From the NCBI RefSeq assembly GCF_000235365.1, contig NC_016453.1, positions 744,001-808,000 on the forward strand: DNA of 64,000 bases, given 5' to 3'. The position numbers and the translations under genes are program-made. The first letter of the stretch is position 1. Every line of letters starts with the position of its first letter. Below are positions 19,542 through 27,495 of the stretch, one piece after another. Below the pieces are notes generated by a model. It saw nothing but the letters and a program-made list of their open reading frames with translations, did no database searches and was not told the origin of the DNA. Source of the stretch: Eremothecium cymbalariae DBVPG#7215. Its lineage: Eukaryota > Ascomycota > Saccharomycetes > Saccharomycetales > Saccharomycetaceae.

Positions 19542-22031
19542 ATGCTGCTATCCATATTGCTCTTTATTTCTGCTTTGCTATATTCAGTATCTGGGAAACC
19601 TTACGAATCCTACTCTGTCAACAAACAATTTCCACCTGTTGCACGCCTGGGTCAATACTTCAGCTTTCAGCTCTCGAATGACACTTACAAATCAGAAAGT
19701 AGTTCATCAGAGATTGCCTATGAGGTATTTGGATTGCCGGATTGGCTGTCGTGGGATCGTTCAAATAGAGTTTTGAGTGGCACCTTTCCTAGCGAGTTTT
19801 TAGATTCAGGGGACACGAAATATTTCGGCGTGACTTTACAAGGAACAGATCTTTCAGATGGTCAGTCTCTGAATGCCACTTATCAACTGGTTGCTACCAG
19901 CCAACCGGCTGTTAATATAAGCTCTGATTTTAATTTGTTAAGTTTACTAAAGAACTATGGCCAAACCGATGGCCGGAAGGCTTTAAAGTTGTCTCCAGGT
20001 GCCGATGTTAATCTTACGTTCGAGAGGGACATGTTTGCTGTTGGTTCCAGTTCTCGCCCTATAGTTGCTTATTACGGTCGTTCGAAACAGTACCATGCTC
20101 CGTTACCTCCTTGGCTGAGTTTCGATAGTGCCATGCTCAAGTTTAGTGGTTCAGCCCCTGTTGTGAATTCAGATATAGCTCCAGAGGTGGACTACTCGTT
20201 TTCATTAATTGCCACGGACATTGAAGGGTTTGCAGGCGCAGAGATGTCGTTCGATTTAATCGTTGGTGCTCATCAGTTAACCACCACGCTTTCTAACTCG
20301 CTAGTGGTAAACGTTACAGATAGCGGGTCATTTGATTACGAAATCCCCTTTAAATATGTATTTTTGGACAATTATCCAATTTCAGAAGCTAATATCAGCA
20401 CCATGACATTACAAAATGCTCCAGACTGGGCCACTTTAAAAGACAATCATTTGGTAGGCACTCTTCCAAGTCTTGCTGGCGAGGCAAACTTTACAGTTGC
20501 AATTTCGGATGTGTACCGTAACAATGTTTTTTTGGATGTTTCTGTCAAATACACTCAACAATTATTTGCCGTGAATTCATTTGCCAATGTGAATGCTACC
20601 AAAGGATCATGGTTTGAACATAGCTTGTCACCTTCGCAATTTACAAAATCCAGTGGTTTAAACATATCCGTGGAAATTTCTGACGCCGACTGGCTCTCGT
20701 TCATTGAGAATAATCTAACATTAAGCGGTGAAGTTCCTGATTCTTTCTCCTCAACAACAGTTAATGTCACGGTTGCTGAAAATGGACATACTGAGTCTTT
20801 ACCTATGAAGATTATTGGTGTAGATTTCGCCACAAAGGCCATTGATTCATCTGCTACCGCTGCAACCGGAACAGCCTCAGCAACTTCGGGATCTAGTACG
20901 TCTTCTATAGTATCAGCGTCCGGATCATCAACTTCTGAGGCGGGGGAATCATCATCAAAAAAGAAGAATTCATCTTTGAACAAAACGATAATAGCCTGCA
21001 GTATTGCTATTCCGTTATTTTTCCTGTTGATTATAATACCTATCATACTTGTGTTAAGAAAACGGCGGCGCCCCACCGAAGAAGAATCTGACCTAGATTC
21101 TGAACAATATGCCGATAGGAAGATTAGTGGGCCCCAATTGGGAAACCCTGCAAATAATCCAAATCCTTTCGTTTTATATCAAGAGAAAAACCCGAGTAAC
21201 CCATTTGACGACGATGCATCTTCATTATCGAGCGCCAAAAAACTAGGCGTTTTAAACGCTATTCAGTTAGAAGATTCCTCCGAAAACTCACTGGAGAATG
21301 AGAAAATGGGCTCCGACGATGATTCTCAGGATGGCTGTGAGCACTACGGAGCCGGCTTCTATCGAAAAGAGGGTCAACCCGTTAATTCGGAAAATTGGTT
21401 GTCTGCAGGAGACCATGAAGGTGACTCCCGCAGATCATCTGTATTCTATAACAGCCAGCCATCAAAACGCAAATCATGGCGGTATTCTTCTCACATGGCA
21501 AATAGCACTAATAACAACAGGAGAGTATCTAATAGATCTAGAAGAGAGAGCTATGCGTCTGTGAAAACCGTGAGTACTGCTGACCTGTTAACGACAGAGG
21601 TTTCTGTTAGTACTAATATACTGCATGATCCCCGCAAATCCACTTTAGGTGCCCGAGATTCGGTGTTCATGGAACTAGGCGGCAGCAAACATTCCTCTGA
21701 TAGCAGGACATCATCGTCGGGCACGCAGTCGGCATTAGCGCCTTTGAATGAAACATACGCTGGCTCCCAGACTACCCTAGATCCTTTCAGCGCCGGTTCC
21801 CTTAGTGGGACGGCAGATGGTTCCATAAAACAGGAAAACATGTACCACCATCGTTACCAATACAAGGGCTGGAAACAACAAGACTCCAGGCCCAATCCCG
21901 GCAAAACCAAAGGACCGGCGGTCCCGGCTCGGCGCAAACGTAGTACTAAAAGATTAGTGAAACTAGAAAATAAAGGCGGTGTAAACGTTAGCGACGTTAA
22001 CCTAATAGGACAAGAGCCAGAGAGAGATTAG
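19542..22031 (+). CDS. AXL2: Axial budding landmark membrane protein Axl2
   Basis: An 829-residue type I plasma-membrane glycoprotein (S. cerevisiae Axl2/YIL140W 823 residues). It marks the site of axial bud formation together with Bud3, Bud4 and Axl1. The signal peptide spans residues 1-19 (LLSILLFISALLYSVSG). The extracellular part has dystroglycan/cadherin-like repeats and many N-x-S/T sites. A Ser/Thr-rich stalk ends near residue 475, and one membrane span lies at about 482-506 (IIACSIAIPLFFLLIIIPII). It is followed by a basic stop-transfer RKRRR and a long Ser-rich cytoplasmic tail for signalling. The gene is convergent with the ACOT9-like gene. Confidence 0.93.
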   Translation: MLLSILLFISALLYSVSGKPYESYSVNKQFPPVARLGQYFSFQLSNDTYKSESSSSEIAYEVFGLPDWLSWDRSNRVLSGTFPSEFLDSGDTKYFGVTLQGTDLSDGQSLNATYQLVATSQPAVNISSDFNLLSLLKNYGQTDGRKALKLSPGADVNLTFERDMFAVGSSSRPIVAYYGRSKQYHAPLPPWLSFDSAMLKFSGSAPVVNSDIAPEVDYSFSLIATDIEGFAGAEMSFDLIVGAHQLTTTLSNSLVVNVTDSGSFDYEIPFKYVFLDNYPISEANISTMTLQNAPDWATLKDNHLVGTLPSLAGEANFTVAISDVYRNNVFLDVSVKYTQQLFAVNSFANVNATKGSWFEHSLSPSQFTKSSGLNISVEISDADWLSFIENNLTLSGEVPDSFSSTTVNVTVAENGHTESLPMKIIGVDFATKAIDSSATAATGTASATSGSSTSSIVSASGSSTSEAGESSSKKKNSSLNKTIIACSIAIPLFFLLIIIPIILVLRKRRRPTEEESDLDSEQYADRKISGPQLGNPANNPNPFVLYQEKNPSNPFDDDASSLSSAKKLGVLNAIQLEDSSENSLENEKMGSDDDSQDGCEHYGAGFYRKEGQPVNSENWLSAGDHEGDSRRSSVFYNSQPSKRKSWRYSSHMANSTNNNRRVSNRSRRESYASVKTVSTADLLTTEVSVSTNILHDPRKSTLGARDSVFMELGGSKHSSDSRTSSSGTQSALAPLNETYAGSQTTLDPFSAGSLSGTADGSIKQENMYHHRYQYKGWKQQDSRPNPGKTKGPAVPARRKRSTKRLVKLENKGGVNVSDVNLIGQEPERD

Positions 22032-22231
22032 GAATCGAACTTCAAGTAAAAATGAGAACAAGACATAAAAACATAACCGTTTTTTATCAACAAAAGATGT
22101 GTATGATATATATTATGTAAGAAACAACGGTTTTTTTGTTTTATGTTCGCTCTATATATCTATGCGCTCGTATGTCTATACAAGCGTATATAAATGATAA
22201 CAATAATGATGATGATGATGATGATAATGGG

Positions 22232-23905
22232 TTACAACTTACTCTGGCGCTTGAAACGCATCGCATACGATGCTGTATCAATCGCACGTCGTCTACCTTG
22301 GACATACTCAATCATTTCGGAATAGGTCTCAGGAACAACAGTTGCAAAACCAGGAGTGGTACCTGCATCATCTAAAGGAGTGAAAAAAGAATAGATAAAC
22401 GACCCGGACTTATTTTTCCGCTCCGGGTTTAATTCTTCAACAACAGTATCTACCTTCACCTGGATCAACGTGCCAGGACGCGACAAAAAGTGGTCTTTGT
22501 TCGAGGACAGCTTGTTTACCGCTGGCGGCTGGAAAGCCGCCAGCGGGTTCTGCTGCTGGTGCTGCGTAGCAGCACCAGAGCCCGAGCCCGAGCCGGCTTG
22601 GGCTGCACTGCTCCCGTCATGAAGATGCTCCGTGTAAACAACACTAGCATCCATATGCAAAATAGAACCAACAGGAACAGGCGCACGGAACGTAGTGGAG
22701 TCAAGCGACACAAAACGAGGCAGCGTATGAGAAATAGAAGATGCCGCACAATACGCCAACTCAAACGTCTGCCGCATCAAATAGCCGCCGAAGATCATAT
22801 ACGAATGCCGATTACGGTACTGCGGCTGCATAAACATCGTAGACTTCAAATTGGTCTCCCGCATAAACGCCGCGTTCTTGGGCCTGCTTTCCAGCTTGGA
22901 AATCTCCTTCGACGCCCGCCACATCTTATGGATCATACTAGACTCCTCCGCCGTAGGCGGCGTATTACTCAAATTCTCCCCAATCGCCCTTAATTTCTTG
23001 GCCGCATTATGGGACTCGGCTCGCTTAAAATCCGTCCACTCTTGCTGGTTCAGCGGCAACAACTTGTTGATCGCCAGAGACTTGTGCGTCTCTGGATTAC
23101 GCGCAACAAATGTGAAAGACGCAGTCAGAAACGTGTCTTCATCCCGAAAGCTCCCCTCACTGACAGTATCCGGAATAGGCCCTTTAACCGCCGACGCCTT
23201 GATAGCAATCTCCATAGACGATCGCCCAGTCCACACAACACTCCCGGACAACACCACGTTGTAATCCGTCACAGAGTCCAACGGCTTCAACAAATATATC
23301 CGGTCCACCGATGCCGTCACCATCACCGGCTCCGAAGGAGCCGTGTGTTTGTAAGCAATACACCCCGCTAGCGCATCTAGGTCCTGGAAAATCTGCCCCA
23401 TACGAATCCTACCGGCCGCATTCACATAAAAATCCGCCGTCAGGGGATCATCCTTGAAACGGAGAATCAAGTACGAAAACGAATCCTGGCGCGTCCGCTC
23501 CCCTATCTCCGTGGATTTAACGTTGTTGTACACATACGAGTCAATTATCTTGCCCTGCGCCAATTGCCGCTTGCGCTCGTTCAACGCGTTCACCCACGTG
23601 GCCTTGAAGTTGCTGTCACCAGGCGCAGCAGCCGTCCCGCCCCCCTTGGGCACCACCCGCGAAAACTCATACTCGTCACTCATTGTCGTCGCCTGCCCAT
23701 CCGGCTGCGTGGCCGCCGATTCGATCCTGCCCATGTCCCCACCGCCGTTCTTTTTTCTCTCCATCATAAAATTCTGCGTGCTCTTTCCACGACGTAGAAG
23801 ATATCCACCGCTGCTGTTACGACAACTACCACCACCGATCACCGTACGTAGAACCGATAACGAGCCGATACCCCTGCTACAAGACCCCCCGAACACGAAT
23901 CTCAT
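22232..23905 (-). CDS. Mitochondrial double-hotdog acyl-CoA thioesterase (ACOT9-like)
   Basis: A 557-residue protein with two hotdog folds, as in the ACOT9 family, which hydrolyses acyl-CoA to free fatty acid and CoA in mitochondria. The ATG at 23905 starts an Arg/Ser/Gly-rich presequence (RFVFGGSCSRGIGSLSVLR) suited to mitochondrial import. The first hotdog (about residues 140-290) has GRIRMGQIFQDLDALAG and ends TFVARNPETHKS. The second (about 365-545) has NRHSYMIFGGYLMRQTFELA, matching the family N-x-x-x-x-IFGG-x-LMR motif. I know of no S. cerevisiae ortholog at this place. A low-complexity insertion (about residues 443-485) splits the second hotdog and is encoded by inverted repeats (separate entries). 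The gene is divergent from SAL1, which is also mitochondrial. Confidence 0.82.
   Translation of the reverse strand: MRFVFGGSCSRGIGSLSVLRTVIGGGSCRNSSGGYLLRRGKSTQNFMMERKKNGGGDMGRIESAATQPDGQATTMSDEYEFSRVVPKGGGTAAAPGDSNFKATWVNALNERKRQLAQGKIIDSYVYNNVKSTEIGERTRQDSFSYLILRFKDDPLTADFYVNAAGRIRMGQIFQDLDALAGCIAYKHTAPSEPVMVTASVDRIYLLKPLDSVTDYNVVLSGSVVWTGRSSMEIAIKASAVKGPIPDTVSEGSFRDEDTFLTASFTFVARNPETHKSLAINKLLPLNQQEWTDFKRAESHNAAKKLRAIGENLSNTPPTAEESSMIHKMWRASKEISKLESRPKNAAFMRETNLKSTMFMQPQYRNRHSYMIFGGYLMRQTFELAYCAASSISHTLPRFVSLDSTTFRAPVPVGSILHMDASVVYTEHLHDGSSAAQAGSGSGSGAATQHQQQNPLAAFQPPAVNKLSSNKDHFLSRPGTLIQVKVDTVVEELNPERKNKSGSFIYSFFTPLDDAGTTPGFATVVPETYSEMIEYVQGRRRAIDTASYAMRFKRQSKL
22519..22546. repeat. Coding hairpin, 12-bp arms, in ACOT9-like gene
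   Basis: Arms 22519-22530 (CCGCTGGCGGCT) and 22535-22546 are exact reverse complements with a 4-nt loop GGAA. They lie within the segment encoding the low-complexity insertion of the second hotdog. Confidence 0.95.
22556..22609. repeat. Coding hairpins, second cluster, in ACOT9-like gene
   Basis: Arms 22556-22565 (CTGGTGCTGC) and 22569-22578 are exact reverse complements with loop GTA. Just beyond, AGCCCGAGCC and GGCTTGGGCT (near 22588-22607) form a 10-bp stem with one G-T wobble. Confidence 0.88.
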
Positions 23906-24244
23906 ACTTCTGGCCTCTTTTTTTATATACAATTTAAATTTTTATCTATTTATTGTTGGTGTGATTATGGAGGGTTGCCAGGACGCTAAGTGGGGGCAAA
24001 TGATAAAAGCCTTTGGCGCACAGCTTAATTAAAACGACTTTTATACTGCTGGTGTCCGTGGCGTTCCGTGGCGGAGGTGTCCCGGGGAGCTTTAGGGGAG
24101 GCCGGACGGGCGCGGGGACGGTGGTGGCGGTCGACCAAACGGCCTTAATTCCGAGAGAGGGGTGGAGGTGTGTGGGTGACGCCGGGGGTACTCGGACCAC
24201 GGTCATGTGACCTGCGTGCGCCGTGTGTCGTGCCAGCCCGATGC

Positions 24245-24271
24245 CCGGGACCCGCCGGTGGCGGGTCCCGG
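24245..24271. repeat. Hairpin, 12-bp arms, loop GGT
   Basis: Arms 24245-24256 (CCGGGACCCGCC) and 24260-24271 are exact reverse complements. It lies in the GC-rich islet upstream of SAL1. Confidence 0.95.
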
Positions 24272-24292
24272 CGGGGGGAGGGGACTGCACCT

Positions 24293-24322
24293 CCGCGCAC
24301 CGCGCCTCGGCGCGGTGCGCGG
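24293..24322. repeat. Hairpin, 14-bp arms, loop TC
   Basis: Arms 24293-24306 (CCGCGCACCGCGCC) and 24309-24322 are exact reverse complements. It sits 22 bp after the previous hairpin, and the two have no sequence in common. Confidence 0.95.
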
Positions 24323-24695
24323 CCCCACGAAATGGAGGTTTTTCTTGTTGGTATGATAGAAGACCTCTCTACGTTGGCCAAAGGAATACCAACGCACACT
24401 CACGCTCGCCACACAGTTCTCAGTCAGCCAGGCTCACATCCCACTCTTGAATCTTGGCGGTGTGGGAAACACAAGAAACAGAAAGGCTCGTCATACCAAC
24501 TCTATCTTTTGGTTTGCGTTAGGTTTGCGTGTATAAGGCTGGTGGTGCTCTGCAAAGTTATACACAGCAAGCTAAAGAAAAAAAAACAACGGCACATACA
24601 CAACTACAATAAACAAGCGAACAAAGTATAGTGGCGAATAGTTTTTGAGTTTTTAGTCTACATACTAGTACTATATCACAGGAGTGAGTCTCTCA

Positions 24696-26348
24696 ATGGG
24701 GATTCCAGTAGAGACGGAGGAGCAGAAACGAGCACGTCATGAGCGGTTATTTAGACGGCTAGATGTCGATGGGACGGGGGAAATTCGGTACGAGACATTG
24801 AAGCGAGCGTTTGAGCGGGAAGACCATCCTTTGAAGGATAACAAGGAGGCGATCGAGGCGATTTTCAAGTCTTTGGATTGTAATAAGGATTCGGTGATTG
24901 ATTTTGGTGACTTTGAGGCATATGTGTCTGTGGCGGAGGTTCAGATAAGACGAGGGTTTGACAAAATAGATGTAGATGCGGACGGGAAAATCAAGGCGGA
25001 GGAGTTGTCGAATTATTTGAGGGATCTTGGAGAAGATGTTCGGCAGGAAGTAGATGCGGAGGCGCCGAAGGGGAACCGACTAACGAAGTTTATACAGTGG
25101 GCATTTTTGAGGCGGAAGGAGGAGGAGGCTGTTGGTAATAGTTGTAATAGTAGTAGTGGTAATAATGCGAGGGCGGCTGCGAGGACGGCGTCCTCGCAGC
25201 CGCCCTCGCGGGTGCCGTCGCCGTCGCCCTCGTACATCACGTACGATCAATGGAGAGACTTTCTTATCTTTATGCCGCGTAAGGAAGGTTCAAGGTTGCA
25301 TACAGCATATTCTTACTTTTATTTATTCAACGAAGATGTGGATTTGTCCTCTGAGGGCGATATGACGTTGATCACCGATTTTATCGGTGGGTTCGGGTTC
25401 TTCCTTGCAGGGGGGTTTTCCGGTGTGATATCGCGTACGTGCACAGCGCCTTTTGATCGTATTAAAGTGTTTCTCATCGCTAGAACAGATCTATCGTCGA
25501 CATTATTGAATTCTAAGGAGAAACTGCTTTATAATAACCCAAGAGCAGACCTGTCTAAAATCCGTTCACCTCTCGTTAAAGCGGCGCAGTCTTTGTATAG
25601 ACAAGGAGGTCTACGTGCATTTTACGTGGGAAACGGTCTCAATGTCTTTAAAGTGTTCCCGGAATCGGCCATGAAGTTTGGTTCCTTCGAGCTGGCGAAA
25701 CGTCTGCTGGTTCAATTGGAGGGGGTTCATGACACAAGCCAGCTATCCAAATTCTCAACGTACATCGCCGGTGGACTGGGTGGGATCGCGGCACAGTTCT
25801 TCGTATATCCAATAGACACTTTAAAATTCCGTGTCCAATGCGCGCCCTTGAATACGACACTGAAGGGCATGCCATTATTAACCAAAACTGCAGGAGAAAT
25901 GTACCGTGAAGGTGGCTTGAGGTTGTTCTACCGAGGTCTTGGAGTCGGCATCATGGGGGTATTTCCTTACGCCGCTCTAGATTTGGGCACCTTCTCTGCC
26001 CTTAAAAAATGGTACATCGCCAAAAAAGCAAAAACATTGGGCATTCCAGAAACTGATGTGGTTATTAGTAACTTTGTTGTTTTGCCAATGGGTGCATTCA
26101 GCGGTACGGTCGGCGCTACTGTTGTTTATCCGATCAATTTACTGAGAACTAGATTACAAGCTCAAGGGACTTTTGCACATCCGCATAGATATGATGGTTT
26201 CAAGGATGTCTTCCTCAAGACAATACAGCGGGAGGGGTTCCCAGGATTATACAAGGGATTGATACCGACTCTTGCTAAGGTTTGCCCAGCGGTCTCCATC
26301 AGTTATTTGTGTTACGAGAACTTGAAGAGAGGCATGAAGTTGGAATGA
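24696..26348 (+). CDS. SAL1: Calcium-binding mitochondrial ATP-Mg/Pi carrier Sal1
   Basis: A 550-residue inner-membrane carrier of the SCaMC type that exchanges ATP-Mg for phosphate under calcium control. It matches Sal1 (YNL083W). I chose the ATG at 24696; a GTG four codons earlier opens the frame but is unlikely. N-terminal EF-hands include DCNKDSVIDFGD and the canonical DVDADGKIKAEE; the first (DVDGTGEIRYET) lacks the last acidic ligand. After a linker come three carrier repeats with signatures PFDRIK, PIDTLK and PINLLR. TYDQWRDFL and GSRLHTAYSYFYLFNEDVDL are near-identical to S. cerevisiae. The linker (about residues 145-185) contains an Ala/Arg/Ser/Pro stretch encoded by a perfect hairpin. 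Confidence 0.94.
   Translation: MGIPVETEEQKRARHERLFRRLDVDGTGEIRYETLKRAFEREDHPLKDNKEAIEAIFKSLDCNKDSVIDFGDFEAYVSVAEVQIRRGFDKIDVDADGKIKAEELSNYLRDLGEDVRQEVDAEAPKGNRLTKFIQWAFLRRKEEEAVGNSCNSSSGNNARAAARTASSQPPSRVPSPSPSYITYDQWRDFLIFMPRKEGSRLHTAYSYFYLFNEDVDLSSEGDMTLITDFIGGFGFFLAGGFSGVISRTCTAPFDRIKVFLIARTDLSSTLLNSKEKLLYNNPRADLSKIRSPLVKAAQSLYRQGGLRAFYVGNGLNVFKVFPESAMKFGSFELAKRLLVQLEGVHDTSQLSKFSTYIAGGLGGIAAQFFVYPIDTLKFRVQCAPLNTTLKGMPLLTKTAGEMYREGGLRLFYRGLGVGIMGVFPYAALDLGTFSALKKWYIAKKAKTLGIPETDVVISNFVVLPMGAFSGTVGATVVYPINLLRTRLQAQGTFAHPHRYDGFKDVFLKTIQREGFPGLYKGLIPTLAKVCPAVSISYLCYENLKRGMKLE
25167..25209. repeat. Coding hairpin, 19-bp arms, in SAL1
   Basis: Arms 25167-25185 and 25191-25209 are exact reverse complements, beginning GCGAGGGCGGCTGC. 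The 5-nt loop CGGCG can itself pair one to two more bases. It encodes part of the variable linker between the EF-hand and carrier domains. Confidence 0.96.
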
Positions 26349-26557
26349 CCAGGAGATGGGTACAACCCAGATAGTCCATATTTATATTCTGCATTCAATT
26401 GTTGCATAAAATTGTTTTTGTTTTTAAAAAAAGCATATACGGATTAATTATTACACATTTTTTTTATGTTATATATACACATTAGACCTGTTAGATACAA
26501 TTAATAAATTCCACTTTCACCTCCGCCTGTTTGGGGGAAGATATATCTTTTGAACAT

Positions 26558-27298
26558 TTATTCTTTTAGTTGATTACTGTTTTCGTAAATTGTCCGCTTC
26601 AAGTTTCTTGGCGCTACTCTCTCGAAGTATTGGTTGATGACCATTGAGCCAACATCGCACCCAACTACCGCAGTCAGTTGAACCTCCGGAACATCATCTA
26701 GTGCTAATGTCGTATCTGCTCTTGCATAATCGTCTTTGGAATACTTCACCCAATTCAAACTTCTATCTAAATCGAGCCTTTCTTCTTCAGTGACAACGTT
26801 ATGTACGTCACGGCCCAAGCTCAAATCGAAAACTTCGATAATTGCTTCAAAAGTTACTAACCGGGGAGCAACCCGAGGAAGCTTTTGTAATTTTTTGAGT
26901 AGGTCGTTAAAACATGCTCTTAATTCATCAAAAACTAAACCCTCTGTTATTTTTGATTCATCCTCATCACTATGGTGGATCCAATCACCAAAATCTAAAA
27001 CATACCTCTCCCAAACTTGTCCACTAGGTATTCCATATGATTTCGAATCATCACTTGTAACAATATTTAAATTAAAACAGCGTATATGTTCGAGCTTGGT
27101 TAATAGATCATTGCTAAGTTCCTCAATATATTGTTCTAGACCTTGATGTCGGGTTACGGGCAAATGACGAGGTAAGTTAAACGCTTGATATCTACTCCAG
27201 TTGAACGATTCTGGAGGGTATACATTTCTATAATATAGAACTATATTAATGAAACATTTTAAGTATAATTTTAACCATTTTTCAACTCCTTTATTCAT
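26558..27298 (-). CDS. REV7: DNA polymerase zeta HORMA subunit Rev7
   Basis: A 246-residue HORMA-domain accessory subunit of translesion polymerase zeta (S. cerevisiae Rev7/YIL139C 245 residues). It acts with Rev3 in mutagenic bypass of lesions. The start MNKGVEKWLKLYLKCFINIV parallels MNRWVEKWLRVYLKCYINLI of S. cerevisiae. LYYRNVYPPESF, INRH/VTRH and the late VGCDVGSMVINQ (VGSDVGPLIIHQ in S. cerevisiae) are conserved. Divergent from PMS1, with a C9 run between the two starts. Both are DNA repair genes. Confidence 0.92.
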   Translation of the reverse strand: MNKGVEKWLKLYLKCFINIVLYYRNVYPPESFNWSRYQAFNLPRHLPVTRHQGLEQYIEELSNDLLTKLEHIRCFNLNIVTSDDSKSYGIPSGQVWERYVLDFGDWIHHSDEDESKITEGLVFDELRACFNDLLKKLQKLPRVAPRLVTFEAIIEVFDLSLGRDVHNVVTEEERLDLDRSLNWVKYSKDDYARADTTLALDDVPEVQLTAVVGCDVGSMVINQYFERVAPRNLKRTIYENSNQLKE

Positions 27299-27495
27299 AC
27301 TCGAGTTTCTGCGTCATTCGACCGTTTGTTAATTTCTAACTCTAATGTCTGGTAGCATTTTAAAAAACAAATTCGCTTTTTGTCTGATAACCCCCCCCCA
27401 ACACGAAATGGGAAATTATACAAAGTTGTTACTTTAGATCAAATAGTGAAAGTGTTTCTGCCACACACACATGAATTCCATTACTCTCAAAATCG

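Larger units (their letters stand above)
23906..24695. promoter_or_regulatory. Divergent promoter ACOT9-like/SAL1 with GC-rich islet
   Basis: A 790-bp divergent promoter shared by two genes for mitochondrial proteins. It includes an unusually GC-rich islet (about 24045-24340) holding two strong hairpins (separate entries). Flanking sequence is AT-richer. The open frames seen in it on both strands are by-products of high GC and show no family features. Confidence 0.5.

Noticed and set aside
24145..24631. Several overlapping open frames in the ACOT9-like/SAL1 promoter
   Set aside because: They overlap on both strands within a GC-rich, hairpin-bearing islet and encode only Pro/Arg/Gly-rich strings.
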